A stretch of 64,000 nucleotides of DNA from Candidatus Iainarchaeum sp. (GTDB lineage Archaea > Iainarchaeota > Iainarchaeia > JAGGVJ01): assembly GCA_021158055.1 (NCBI GenBank), contig JAGGVJ010000019.1, positions 25,660 to 89,659 of the forward strand. The letters run 5' to 3'. Made by a program: the position numbers and the translations under genes. The notes beneath the pieces were generated by a model. The model ran no database searches, was not told the DNA's origin, and saw only the letters and a program-made list of their open reading frames with translations. Of this stretch, positions 33,435 to 42,146 are shown one piece after another (position 1 is the stretch's first letter; each line of letters starts with the position of its first letter).

Positions 33435-34334
33435 CTATTTTAGTGAGTGATGTCTTTCAAGAATGTTGCCTGCAAGCTTAAAGTTTCCGAAAGGCATTAT
33501 GTGCGCGCCTGCAAAGCCCAGCTTTTTTGCCTTTTCCAGCATTTCATTGGAAAATTTCAGGTTGCTTTGTGTGTCTTCTATTTCTGAAATGACTTCTTCG
33601 GGAATTGTTATTCCAGGCACATGTTCATTAAGGAACTTTGCTGTTTTTGCAGAGGTGAGCAAAAGGATTCCGGGAAGGATTTTGGTGTTGATGTCTTTTG
33701 TTGCTTTAAAGAATTCTTCAAGCAAAGTTAAGTCAAAAAAAGGCTGGGTCTGAATAAATTGCGCTCCAAAAAGTGCTTTTTGCCTGATTCTTTTTATTTC
33801 AGGGTTTTTTGCTGTTGCAAAAGATCCTCCGCCTATGAATGCATCAAACTTGTTTTCAAGGGGGTTTCCGGCAAAGTCAGCTGAATTTTCAATCATGGTG
33901 TTTACTTTTGAGATCAGTTCAATTGAGTTCATTTCAAAAACTGCTTTGGCTTTGGGGTTGTCCCCGAGTTTCGGGGGGTCGCCTGTTAAAAGCAAAAAGT
34001 TGTCTATTCCTTTTGCTTTTGCGCCAAGCAAGTCGGATTGTATTGCAATTGAGTTCCTGTCCCGGCATGTTATCTGCATAATCGGTTCAAACCCAAGCGA
34101 AACAAGTTCAATTGACGGCACAAGCGAGTTCATTATGACGTTTCCCATGGGACAGTCCACTACATTCACTGCGTCTGCAAGCACGCAGGCTTTCAGAGCA
34201 CTGTTTGTGAACTGGAAGGAGGGGGACTTCATAGGGTCTATTTCAATTGTGAGTGCAAACTGATTGTTTTCAAGTTTTTCCCGGAAAGTCTGGATTTCCT
34301 TAAGATCGTGGTTTTGAAAGTTGTTTTTTTTCAT
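33435..34334 (-). CDS. metF: Methylenetetrahydrofolate reductase-like protein
   Basis: The 299-residue TIM-barrel protein matches the MTHFR family: the catalytic-glutamate region ALTIEIDPMKSP, ITCRDRNSIAIQSDLLGAKAKGIDN, then LLLTGDPPKLG (the FAD/folate region), GAQFIQTQPFFD and a final PFGNFKLAGNIL. It would interconvert methylene- and methyl-tetrahydrofolate (or methanopterin) using a flavin. It is the last gene of a minus-strand run mtrA-mtrH-thyA-DUF4346-metF, which fits supply of a methyl-pterin to MtrH. Several archaeal members act without NADH, using a partner protein; none is adjacent. Confidence 0.88.
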   Translation of the reverse strand: MKKNNFQNHDLKEIQTFREKLENNQFALTIEIDPMKSPSFQFTNSALKACVLADAVNVVDCPMGNVIMNSLVPSIELVSLGFEPIMQITCRDRNSIAIQSDLLGAKAKGIDNFLLLTGDPPKLGDNPKAKAVFEMNSIELISKVNTMIENSADFAGNPLENKFDAFIGGGSFATAKNPEIKRIRQKALFGAQFIQTQPFFDLTLLEEFFKATKDINTKILPGILLLTSAKTAKFLNEHVPGITIPEEVISEIEDTQSNLKFSNEMLEKAKKLGFAGAHIMPFGNFKLAGNILERHHSLK

Positions 34335-34390
34335 GTTATCCTTGGTTTGCTTTTGTTTTACGTTAAAGATTGTTTTCGTTTTTACTGAAA

Positions 34391-34798
34391 TTATTTTTGG
34401 CTTTTTGAAATTTCAATGGGTTTGTCCTGAGTATATTGCAGACCGAATTTTAAAGACATTTCTGCCTTGTGCAATTCTTTTCCAAGGTATGCGTAGTGTT
34501 CGGGAAGAGACGCTTTTTCGTTTTCGATTATTGCCTGGTATACTGCAGTGGCGGTTTTTCCTACTATTGTGCTTGTCAGTTTTCCTGTAAGCATGGCACC
34601 GCCGTCAAGCACATTTTCGTAGTGTTCTGCTATAATTTGCTTTTTTTCCAGGTCATTGTGGATTACAAAAAACCCGTTCGGATCGTATTCAATTGATTTG
34701 CGTTCTTTTGCCTTGATTAATCTTACGTTATTGTCGTCGTTTTTGTTTTCTTCTGTTATTTTGAATTGTCTTTTGAGGAATTCTATTTGTTCACTCAA
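34391..34798 (-). CDS. DUF4346-type protein
   Basis: The 135-residue protein contains YDPNGFFVIHNDLEKKQIIA, a region with AEHYENVLDGGAMLTGKLTS and a C-terminal LPEHYAYLGKELHKAE-MSLKFGLQY segment. This matches what I know of the DUF4346 domain, which occurs beside or fused to archaeal thymidylate synthases and MtrA-like proteins. Its function is unknown. Here it is separate, and its start overlaps the end of thyA by 8 nt, so the two are translationally coupled. A role in the folate/corrinoid methyl pathway is inferred from this context only. The family name is moderately certain. Confidence 0.65.
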   Translation of the reverse strand: MSEQIEFLKRQFKITEENKNDDNNVRLIKAKERKSIEYDPNGFFVIHNDLEKKQIIAEHYENVLDGGAMLTGKLTSTIVGKTATAVYQAIIENEKASLPEHYAYLGKELHKAEMSLKFGLQYTQDKPIEISKSQK

Positions 34799-35477
34799 TA
34801 TTCAACACCTCTTTTACGTTTTCCCAGTTGTGGTCATAGATGTGGGCTGAACCGGAAACACAAGTGATGCTGCCGGTTTCAAAACCGCTTCCGTCTGCGA
34901 CTTTTTTCATAAGGTTGGCAAGGCCGTACATATTTGCGGGCCAGGCTCCAAAACAGTCGTGAGAGCGAAAGTAAAGGTGAAGATGCAGCTTGCTGTCTCT
35001 TACCTGGAAATGAGTGAATATGAGGCAAGGCGCTTCATCGGATTCGGTGTCAATTGGAGGAATCCAAGTGTGGCATATTGCTCTTCTTGTGTTTGATGAA
35101 GCTTTCAGTTTTTTTATCACCCAGTCAATCTGGTTTAATTCATTGTTCCATTTGTGCAGGCGGTTCCCGTAAGTGTATTTGAATTCTCCCGGGTCGCTTG
35201 AAAGAATCGTCTGGTTTGTGTACTGTTCAAGCCGTTCTTTTGACCAGGGAAACCCTTTTGGTGTCATTGGCTCTTCAAGCGGGTTTTCTATGTATGCCAA
35301 AAGCTGGAGTATTTCTTTTGTGTCGTTGTCGTACTCGCTGTGAAGAATGTGCCCCCGTTTCCATATTGCCTTGATTACTTTTGGCCAGGTTTCCCCGATT
35401 GTTTTTCCTTTGACAAAAGTTCCGATTTTTGTCGGCTTTCCTGGTTCATTGCTTTCAAAAGTCAAGTGTGTCCCCAT
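34791..35477 (-). CDS. thyA: Thymidylate synthase, archaeal ThyA type
   Basis: The enzyme methylates dUMP using methylene-tetrahydrofolate (or its pterin equivalent). The 228-residue protein is of the short archaeal type: RRAICHTWIPP, the catalytic-cysteine and ligand region EAPCLIFTHFQVR, then LHLYFRSHDCFGAWPANMYGLA with the nucleotide-binding asparagine, and SGSAHIYDHNWE. It stands between mtrH (66 bp upstream) and the DUF4346 gene (overlapping by 8 nt). Placement in the one-carbon operon suggests that thymidylate and methyl synthesis are coordinated. Confidence 0.9.
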   Translation of the reverse strand: MGTHLTFESNEPGKPTKIGTFVKGKTIGETWPKVIKAIWKRGHILHSEYDNDTKEILQLLAYIENPLEEPMTPKGFPWSKERLEQYTNQTILSSDPGEFKYTYGNRLHKWNNELNQIDWVIKKLKASSNTRRAICHTWIPPIDTESDEAPCLIFTHFQVRDSKLHLHLYFRSHDCFGAWPANMYGLANLMKKVADGSGFETGSITCVSGSAHIYDHNWENVKEVLNIE

Positions 35478-35543
35478 CTATTCTTGTTTTTTTGTTCATT
35501 TATAGTTTGCGTAGGTTTCGTGAAGTTTGTGTTTTTTGTTTTT

Positions 35544-36440
35544 TTATTTATAGATATTTAACCCGAAATCGTTTTCCGCTTCTTTTTGCATCTCGTGCAC
35601 GAATGCTGCTGCGGGAAACACGTTTTCTGCGAGTTCGATTGGTCCGAAAAGCAAAAAGTTTGAACCAAAAGCCATCTGCATTGAATTTGCAGCTACATTG
35701 CATTCGTTTTTGAATTTTTTGTGGTTTGAGTCTGAAAGCCATTCCCACGACGATATCGCATTGTGTATTCCGTTTCCGGATGGAAGCCCGAACTTTGCTT
35801 TAACTGAAGAAACGGCGCGGACAGATGCCGCGGCACCATGGCCCAGCGGAGTGGTTGCCGTGTCAATCAAAAAATTCTGCACCCCTGCTTCTTTTGCAAT
35901 ATCAACAAGGCTTTTTTTAAGGAGATTGTCTTCGCAGAGCAGGTTTAGCTTCCCGGCAAGCGATGAATCCTTTGGATTGTATAAGAGGATTATCGCCGAT
36001 TCAACGTCTGTGTTTTTGAGTTCGGTTATTTCTTTTTCAGTTACTGAAAAATTTATGGAGTTATAAATCATTTGGTCGCTTACGCCTGTTTCTGTTGCGT
36101 ACTCGGCGCCGTAAAGGCGTGTTTCCGATTCTGTTGAGTCAATTATAATTGGGCCTTCAAAGAGATTGCATGCAAAATCAATGCGTTCTTCCATTGACTG
36201 CGGGCTGTCTGCAAATATTTGTATTGCGCCGGGTATTCCTGTTGAATCTGATGCTTCAAGCTGTTTGTTTATGAGGTCTTCAGCGCGTTTTGAGTCAAAT
36301 GAACCTGATTCGCCGGTGAGTATGTTGTGTTTTGAATAAAAAATTGTTCCGCAAAGCATGGTTGGTGTTTGCCCTGGCTGGCCACCGATTTTTGTTCCGG
36401 CAATGTCAAAAATTTTTTGTGGTTTTGAAAAAACAAACAT
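35544..36440 (-). CDS. mtrH: Methyl-pterin:corrinoid methyltransferase MtrH-like
   Basis: The 298-residue barrel protein resembles MtrH, the subunit that moves the methyl group from methyl-tetrahydromethanopterin to the corrinoid of MtrA in methanogens. Matching segments are IAGTKIGGQPGQTPTMLCG, IFYSKHNI, PGAIQIFADSP, FLIDTATTPLGHGAAAS, AKFGLPSGNGIHNAIS and GSNFLLFGPIELAENVFPA. The start ATG 36440 follows GGTGAAGTAA. It lies 17 bp after mtrA. The membrane subunits MtrB-G are not in the window, so this is probably a soluble MtrA/MtrH pair acting outside methanogenesis. Confidence 0.9.
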   Translation of the reverse strand: MFVFSKPQKIFDIAGTKIGGQPGQTPTMLCGTIFYSKHNILTGESGSFDSKRAEDLINKQLEASDSTGIPGAIQIFADSPQSMEERIDFACNLFEGPIIIDSTESETRLYGAEYATETGVSDQMIYNSINFSVTEKEITELKNTDVESAIILLYNPKDSSLAGKLNLLCEDNLLKKSLVDIAKEAGVQNFLIDTATTPLGHGAAASVRAVSSVKAKFGLPSGNGIHNAISSWEWLSDSNHKKFKNECNVAANSMQMAFGSNFLLFGPIELAENVFPAAAFVHEMQKEAENDFGLNIYK

Positions 36441-36457
36441 TTACTTCACCGTTTTTA

Positions 36458-37069
36458 CTATGCTGTCTGGTTTGCCTCACTGGATTTTTCACCTATCACG
36501 CCTGTTTCGGGATCGAAAACTATTTTGTTTTCCGCGTCAATAACTGCGATATTTTCGCCGAGATTTAGGTTTATTTTTTTTTCTTTTTCTTTTTTTGTCA
36601 CAAAAAACGGTTCTCCAAAATACCCCTGGTTTTCAAGTGCGCATCGTTTGATTTCTTTTATGATTGTGTCTTTGTTTTGTGTTCCCGTTAAATCAATGAC
36701 CTGGACCTGTTCCCTGAAACGGTTCACTGCTTCCTGCGGAAGGTTTTCAAGAAACGGGATGGCTCCCTTTGAATTTATGATGCGTTTGTTTTCGTCCAAC
36801 CCAAACCTGCTAAGTGAAACAATTGATTGTCCTGTAAAGTGTCCTGTGACTTCTTCCCCGCACACAATTAAAAATCTTATGTTCGGGTTTGCAATCAGGT
36901 TGGTTACGACGCGCTCTATTCCAAGGTTTTCTGTGAGAGCGCGCCCGTACAAGGCAACTTCGTTCAAGTCAAGTTTTATGTCTGAAAAAAGAGTGAGTAC
37001 TGAAATGCTTGCGTTTGGATTTACAACAGTATAGCTCCCCTGCAGCACAGGCCATTTTTGTTTTTCCAT
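36458..37069 (-). CDS. mtrA: Soluble MtrA-like corrinoid protein
   Basis: The 203-residue protein matches MtrA of the methyl-H4MPT:CoM methyltransferase: IRFLIVCGEEVTGHFTGQSI, in which the GH histidine is the expected axial ligand of cobalt, then INSKGAIPFLENLP and VQVIDLTGTQ. It ends GVIGEKSSEANQTA with no hydrophobic helix, so unlike methanogen MtrA it is not membrane-anchored. It would carry the methyl group delivered by MtrH to an acceptor. A TATA-like CTATAAAAG lies about 27 bp before ATG 37069, so it is the first, leaderless gene of the operon. Confidence 0.9.
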   Translation of the reverse strand: MEKQKWPVLQGSYTVVNPNASISVLTLFSDIKLDLNEVALYGRALTENLGIERVVTNLIANPNIRFLIVCGEEVTGHFTGQSIVSLSRFGLDENKRIINSKGAIPFLENLPQEAVNRFREQVQVIDLTGTQNKDTIIKEIKRCALENQGYFGEPFFVTKKEKEKKINLNLGENIAVIDAENKIVFDPETGVIGEKSSEANQTA

Positions 37070-37347
37070 CACTATGAATATGGCAACGGATTCTTTTATA
37101 GATTTACTTTGCTTTGTTTGTTTGGTTTTATACCTGGTTTTTGTTTAGCTTTAATGCAAATTTTGTTCTCAAAAGGCTCCTTCAAGAAGCCCTTATTTTT
37201 TACAGGGATGCACTATTATTTGATGAAAATATAGTGGTTTAGAGGATTTATTTTTTTGAAAAAAACAAAAATGTATGTTTTTTCGACAATAAGTTTAAAA
37301 ATAAGTTCTGTAAGTAAAATTAATTACAGTTTATGAGTTATTTTGGC

Positions 37348-37386
37348 ATGCATCAGAAAACCTTGTTTTTAGTTATTCTGATGCAT
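37348..37386 (+). promoter_or_regulatory. Leader hairpin upstream of the ATP synthase operon
   Basis: ATGCATCAGAA (37348-37358) and TTCTGATGCAT (37376-37386) form a perfect 11-bp stem with a 17-nt loop, followed by GGGTTTTTTG at 37389-37398. It lies about 100 bp before the first gene (37483). The stem plus T6 run looks like an attenuator, or the end of a short leader RNA. Downstream, TATTATTTGC-like motifs repeat three times (about 37409-37456). Confidence 0.5.
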
Positions 37387-37482
37387 AAGGGTTTTTTGTT
37401 ACCGTGTGGTTATTATTTGCGGCGTGTATTTATTATTTGCAGTACTTTATTATTTGGTTTTGAAAATTTAAAATGTGATTAT

Positions 37483-37809
37483 ATGAAAACTCATGAAATC
37501 ATCTTGGACATAAAAAAGGCAGAAGAAGAATCAGATAAAGTTTTGGCTGAAACAAGGGAAAAGAAAGAAAAGCTAATTTCGAAGACAAAAATTGAAGCAG
37601 AGGAAATAATTTCTTCTTCTGAAAAAACTTTTGAGAACAAAAAGTCGACAAATTTGAAGGCAGTGTCTAAAAAGATTGAAGCAATGAAAAAGGAGATCAT
37701 TTCTGATGCCGGGTCTGAGATTAAGTCCATGGAAAAATCAGCATTAAAGAACATGGATAAAGCAGTTGATTTTTTGATTGTTCAGTTTAAAAAAAATGTG
37801 GGATTGTAA
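37483..37809 (+). CDS. A/V-type ATP synthase subunit H
   Basis: The 108-residue, almost wholly helical protein (AEEESDKVLAETREKKEKLI, then KIEAEEIISSSEKTFENKK) is the coiled-coil subunit that pairs with E to form the peripheral stalks. It starts at ATG 37483 after GTGATT. A longer frame to 37333 runs through the leader hairpin and is not likely to be translated. It is the first gene of the operon H-I-K-E-C-F-A-B-D, the standard archaeal order. Confidence 0.8.
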   Translation: MKTHEIILDIKKAEEESDKVLAETREKKEKLISKTKIEAEEIISSSEKTFENKKSTNLKAVSKKIEAMKKEIISDAGSEIKSMEKSALKNMDKAVDFLIVQFKKNVGL

Positions 37810-37929
37810 AAATAACAATCTCTAAACTGTAAGATAATTAACTTTGTAGTAATTATTGTTTGTTATGCTTGCGGGTAATTAGTATTTGTTAGATTCATAA
37901 ATCAGTATTTGTCAGGTAAGTTGGATTGA

Positions 37930-39813
37930 ATGATTAAACCAAAAAAGATGAAACGCGTTACGATAGTGGGGTCAAGGAGACTTCTGAAACCGATTGTGGA
38001 AAACCTTTACAATCAAAAAGTGCTTCATATAAATGATTATTCAAAAATCATGTCAGATGAATATCTGGACATCGGTCACTCTCTTAAAAATGCCGATATC
38101 TATTCCGAGTCTCTTGTGAAAATAAAATCTGTGTGCAGTTACCTGAACATTTCTTTTGATAAGGGATTGCAGGGTGTTGATTCAAAGCTTTTGAGCAGGG
38201 ACCTGTCAAAAGAAAACTTACGCGATTTGCGCTCAAAAATCAATAATATAGAAAAAGAAGTTGTTGAAAAAGTAAATAAAAGAAAATCCCTTGAAGAGGA
38301 GCTTTCGGGATTGAGTTCAGTCAGGAAAGAACTTGAACCGTTTACTGCTCTCGCTTTGCCGCTTAACTGTTTTCATGAGTCAAAATCTGTTTCGTTTGCT
38401 GTCGGCTTTACGCCTGTCAACATTGCGGCAAGTGATTTTGAAGACATTACTTCGCGCTTGAAAGTTGTTTCTGCAAAACACGGCAAAAAGCAGGTTGTTG
38501 CAGTGTTTGCTGAATCCGCAAAGATGGCTGCTGTTTTGGAGCGGATTTCTTCAAAGGGTTTTTCTGAAATAAGTATGGAAAACATTGCAAAATTAAGCGG
38601 TTCTGCTAAAGACAACGTCAATTCAATCGAGTCAAATGAAAACAAGATTCTCAGGGAGATTGAAAATCTTAAAGTGGATTTGTTTGCCATAAGACAAAAA
38701 TGGGAAATTCAACTGTTTGAATACAATGATTTTCTTTCGCAGGAAATTGAAAAGGCAAGTGCTCCGCTTAAGTTTGCCGTCACTAAAACTACTTTTATTG
38801 TAAAAGGGTGGATTTTGGAAGAAAATTACAAACATGTCACAAAAGAAATTGAGCGTGCAGGAAAAGGAAAAGTACTTGTTAACATTCACAAGGACGTGAG
38901 AATCAAAGAAGCTCCCATAGCGTTGAAGGACAAGGGTCCGGCAAATTCATTTGAAATGTTTTTGGACCTGTATTCGTTGCCAAGGTATAACGAGATTGAC
39001 CCCACGCTGATAATGGCTTTGGCGTTTCCTTTATTTTTCGGGTTTATGCTTGGAGACATCGGATATGGCCTTGTGCTTCTGGCTTTGACTGTGGCGTTGA
39101 AGAAAATGAAGCCCGAGTTAAACAAGTTTTTGAACGTGCTAATGTTTTCTGCCATAGGCACAATGATTTTTGGATTTGTTTTCGGTGAGTTTTTCGGCGC
39201 CACAGATATTTTTGGAATGCCGTTGTATCACTATATCAACAGGGAACACGACGTAAATTTTATGATGACTCTGTCTATCTTAATCGGGGTCGTGCACATA
39301 AACCTGGGCCTGGTAATCGGCTTTTACAACAAGATGGTTGAGCACGGCATGAAAATGGCATTTTATGAAAAAGGCAGTTGGATCCTTCTTGAGATCGGAG
39401 CCGCGTTGCTTGGGGCATCAATGATGGGGTTGCTTCCTTTAAGCCCTGTTTTTGGAGGAGTAGTGTTGCTTGCGTCAATTGTGTTCATTTACCTGGGTGA
39501 AGGAATAAAAGGGCTTGCAGAACTTCCTTCAATACTCAGTAATATCCTGTCTTACTCGCGTTTAATGGCAGTGGGGCTGGCTTCGGTAAGCCTTGCGGTA
39601 GTCGTGAACGAAATGGCAGGAGACCTTATTGAGTTTGGCGGAATAGGCATGATTCTTGCTTTAATAGTTCTCATACTGGGGCATTTGATAAACCTTGCGC
39701 TTGGCATACTTGGCCCGTTTTTACATTCACTCAGGTTGCATTACGTGGAGTTTTTCGGTAAGTTTTATGAAGGCGGAGGGGAAGAGTACTCTCCGTTTGG
39801 AAAAAATAAGTAG
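37930..39813 (+). CDS. A/V-type ATP synthase subunit I (a)
   Basis: The 627-residue protein has a long soluble, coiled-coil N-terminal half (about 1-335, KKMKRVTIVGSRRLLKPIVE at the start) that contacts the peripheral stalks. The C-terminal half has seven or eight membrane helices that form the ion half-channels (LIMALAFPLFFGFMLGDIGY; then SYSRLMAVGLASVSLAVVVN with the essential arginine; and HSLRLHYVEFFGKFYEG at the end). These motifs are characteristic of the a/I subunit. Confidence 0.95.
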   Translation: MIKPKKMKRVTIVGSRRLLKPIVENLYNQKVLHINDYSKIMSDEYLDIGHSLKNADIYSESLVKIKSVCSYLNISFDKGLQGVDSKLLSRDLSKENLRDLRSKINNIEKEVVEKVNKRKSLEEELSGLSSVRKELEPFTALALPLNCFHESKSVSFAVGFTPVNIAASDFEDITSRLKVVSAKHGKKQVVAVFAESAKMAAVLERISSKGFSEISMENIAKLSGSAKDNVNSIESNENKILREIENLKVDLFAIRQKWEIQLFEYNDFLSQEIEKASAPLKFAVTKTTFIVKGWILEENYKHVTKEIERAGKGKVLVNIHKDVRIKEAPIALKDKGPANSFEMFLDLYSLPRYNEIDPTLIMALAFPLFFGFMLGDIGYGLVLLALTVALKKMKPELNKFLNVLMFSAIGTMIFGFVFGEFFGATDIFGMPLYHYINREHDVNFMMTLSILIGVVHINLGLVIGFYNKMVEHGMKMAFYEKGSWILLEIGAALLGASMMGLLPLSPVFGGVVLLASIVFIYLGEGIKGLAELPSILSNILSYSRLMAVGLASVSLAVVVNEMAGDLIEFGGIGMILALIVLILGHLINLALGILGPFLHSLRLHYVEFFGKFYEGGGEEYSPFGKNK

Positions 39814-39869
39814 AAGTAGTAGAAGTGAGATGAATTTAGCAAAAATAAATAAGATATGGAGGAATTGAA

Positions 39870-40127
39870 ATGGCAGAACCAGTATCAACAGCAATTTCGG
39901 CAATTGCGTCTGACCCGTCGGGAATGATTGCAATCGCAGCGGGTTTGGCAATAGGTTTGAGTGCTATTGCGTCAGCCATGGCAGAAAAAGACATTGGCGC
40001 AGCAGCAGTCGGCGCAATGGCTGAAAACGAAAATCTTTTCGTCAAGGGTCTGATTTTAACGGTTATTCCTGAAACACTTGTGATTTTCGGGCTTGTTATC
40101 GCAATTTTGCTTCTCGGAAAAATATAA
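39870..40127 (+). CDS. A/V-type ATP synthase proteolipid subunit K (c)
   Basis: The 85-residue protein is a single two-helix hairpin that forms the rotor ring. Helix 1 is MIAIAAGLAIGLSAIASAMA, helix 2 is GLILTVIPETLVIFGLVIAI with the ion-binding Glu68 in P-E-T. The Gln of helix 1 and the Tyr after ET, often present in Na+-binding rings, are not evident (Phe follows), so H+ coupling is possible. ATG 39870 follows GGAGGAATTGAA. Confidence 0.93.
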   Translation: MAEPVSTAISAIASDPSGMIAIAAGLAIGLSAIASAMAEKDIGAAAVGAMAENENLFVKGLILTVIPETLVIFGLVIAILLLGKI

Positions 40128-40169
40128 ATTTGCAGGCATCAAAACTGCCGACAATAACGAGGGGTAAAG

Positions 40170-40730
40170 ATGGGATTGGAAGATGTCTTGGAAGACATAA
40201 AAAACACCACTCAAAAAGAAGTGCATGAAATTGAAGTAAATGCATTTGCAGAAAAAAAACGCATTCTTTCAAGAGCAAGGGAAAAAGTTGCTTTGGCAGA
40301 AAAGCGCCTTGAACAGGATATTGCAGATGCATCCGTTTCAATGAAAAAACGCGAAGTTGCAGCTGCAAAGATTGAAGGGAAAAGGCTGCACCTGAACGCG
40401 CGAAAAAAAATAGTGGACAAAGCGTATGCGATGCTCAGGGAAAAGCTCAGTTCCCTTGATAGAGAGGAACGCGCAAAAATTCTTTCAAAGCTTGTTGAAT
40501 CCGCTATTTTGGAAGTTGAGCCGGCATATGCTTATGTGTTAAAGGAAGACACAGAACTTGTAAAAAAGCTTGTTCCGAAAGTAAAATGCATTGAAACCAC
40601 CGGTATTCTTGGAGGCGTAATCCTTGAGAATGCCGACGGTTCGGTCCGCGTTAACAAGTCGTTTGACTCCATACTTGACGAGATGAAAAGCAGTTCTTTA
40701 AAAGAGCTTTCAGAGGTTATTTTTGATTAA
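40170..40730 (+). CDS. A/V-type ATP synthase subunit E
   Basis: The 186-residue protein has the long N-terminal helix (EVHEIEVNAFAEKKRILSRA, AEKRLEQDIADASVS) of peripheral stalk subunit E and a compact C-terminal head (VKCIETTGILGGVILENADG and VRVNKSFDSILDEM) that binds the A/B hexamer. It lies 42 bp after K and is preceded by GAGGGGTAAAG. Confidence 0.92.
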   Translation: MGLEDVLEDIKNTTQKEVHEIEVNAFAEKKRILSRAREKVALAEKRLEQDIADASVSMKKREVAAAKIEGKRLHLNARKKIVDKAYAMLREKLSSLDREERAKILSKLVESAILEVEPAYAYVLKEDTELVKKLVPKVKCIETTGILGGVILENADGSVRVNKSFDSILDEMKSSSLKELSEVIFD

Positions 40731-40750
40731 TTTGTTGATTGGGTGCAAAA

Positions 40751-41830
40751 ATGAAAAAAGAAAGGAATGTGTCTTCAGGTAATTATCCGTACATCAACGC
40801 AAGAGTCAGAGGTATGAAAAGCAAACTCATAAAAAAAGAGGATTATGAGAAATTGCTTCATATGGGTCTTGAAGAATTCATTCATTTTCTTGAGGAAAGC
40901 GACTACAAAAAAGAGATTGATTTTTTTGCTATGCACCGCAGCGGTTGTGCTTTGGCGGAGTTTGCTGTTGCTGAAAATTTTTCAAAGACAATGAAAAAAC
41001 TGAAAAGTATCTCTAAAGGAACTGATGTGAATACGATTGTCAGGGGATACCTGAAACGGTGGAGCATCTGGAACATAAAAATAATCGTCAGGGGAAAATA
41101 CGCGGGGGAATCCCCTGAAACAATTAAGTCATGTGTTTTGGATTTGAGTGACCCAAAAGTAAACATAGACGAACTGGTTGAAGAAAAAGTAACGATTGAA
41201 GATGTCATGGAAAAAACAGGCCTGACAAGAAATTGTTCAAGAATGATTGATTCCATTAAACTTTTCCGTGAAAAGAACAGTCTTTCTTACCTGGAAAATT
41301 GTCTTGACTGGTATTATTACAGCCTTATAACAGAATTTGCAAAAAGGATACCTGCACAGGAAAGTTTTATCAGGAAGTTTATTGAAAAAGAAGTTGACAC
41401 TTTGAATATCAAGATCATACTGAAGATGAAGCGTGAAAAATTTTTAAGAGAAGAGATTTTAAAAAATATTATCCGGTACAGGTCAGCCCGCGGGAAATTG
41501 AAAACATGGGATGAATTTGTTAACGCGCCTGACATGGATTCGTTGCTGGAGCTTTTTTCCAAAACTTCTTACTGGCCGGCAATGGAGCCCGGCGTGAAAG
41601 ATTTCAAAGAGTCAAACCGGCTTTCCATGCTGGAATCTGGTCTTGAAAAGCACGTGCTGGAGCACGCGTTTCTTTTGCTGCACCAGCAGCCTCTTTCAAT
41701 CAGCCCCATAATCGGGTACATGATTGCAAAAAGAGTTGAAATGAAAAATCTCGGAATGCTGGCGCGTTCAAAAGAAGTGAGTCTTGACGAAGATTTTATG
41801 CGCCGCCATTTGGTGATAGCGGGTGCGTGA
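40751..41830 (+). CDS. A/V-type ATP synthase subunit C (d)
   Basis: The 359-residue all-helical protein is the socket that joins the central axle to the rotor ring. Typical features are the start SGNYPYINARVRGMKSKLIK, then MGLEEFIHFLEESDYK, and repeats of DVNTIVRGYLKRWSIWNIK and DTLNIKIILKMKREKF. ATG 40751 follows GGGTGC; an in-frame TTG at 40739 is less likely. It lies 20 bp after E. Confidence 0.92.
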   Translation: MKKERNVSSGNYPYINARVRGMKSKLIKKEDYEKLLHMGLEEFIHFLEESDYKKEIDFFAMHRSGCALAEFAVAENFSKTMKKLKSISKGTDVNTIVRGYLKRWSIWNIKIIVRGKYAGESPETIKSCVLDLSDPKVNIDELVEEKVTIEDVMEKTGLTRNCSRMIDSIKLFREKNSLSYLENCLDWYYYSLITEFAKRIPAQESFIRKFIEKEVDTLNIKIILKMKREKFLREEILKNIIRYRSARGKLKTWDEFVNAPDMDSLLELFSKTSYWPAMEPGVKDFKESNRLSMLESGLEKHVLEHAFLLLHQQPLSISPIIGYMIAKRVEMKNLGMLARSKEVSLDEDFMRRHLVIAGA

Positions 41831-41834
41831 TTGA

Positions 41835-42146
41835 ATGAGCCAAAGAATAATGGTTTTTGGAGACAAGGAATTTACGCTGGGTTTCAGGCTTGCGGGCGTA
41901 AGAGATTGTATTGAGGTTACAGATGAAAACAGAGTGGAAGTGTTCCGGGAACTTGTTAGTTCAAAGGAAAACGGAATAGCTGTTCTTAATCAAAAAGATG
42001 TTGATTTGGTGCCTGAAAGAATCAGGGAAGATGTTGAAAATTCAATATCTCCGACAACTGTAACAATTTCCGATGAATACGGGGCTGAAGAGACCCTCAG
42101 AAAAATGATATTAAAATCGATAGGTGTTGATTTATGGGAGAATTAA
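41835..42146 (+). CDS. A/V-type ATP synthase subunit F
   Basis: The 103-residue protein shows the family start [17 protein letters not shown] and a central [13 protein letters not shown] strand. It is part of the central axle. The gene starts 4 bp after C ends and its last 13 bp overlap the start of subunit A, so translation is coupled. Confidence 0.92.
   Translation: MSQRIMVFGDKEFTLGFRLAGVRDCIEVTDENRVEVFRELVSSKENGIAVLNQKDVDLVPERIREDVENSISPTTVTISDEYGAEETLRKMILKSIGVDLWEN

Noticed and set aside
33435-37069. The mtr genes as evidence of methanogenesis
   Set aside because: Only MtrA and MtrH are present, MtrA lacks its membrane anchor and no mcr or other mtr genes are in the window.
37333-37482. 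Longer start for ATP synthase subunit H
   Set aside because: The extension runs through the leader hairpin and encodes a hydrophobic segment unlike subunit H; ATG 37483 has GTGAT upstream.
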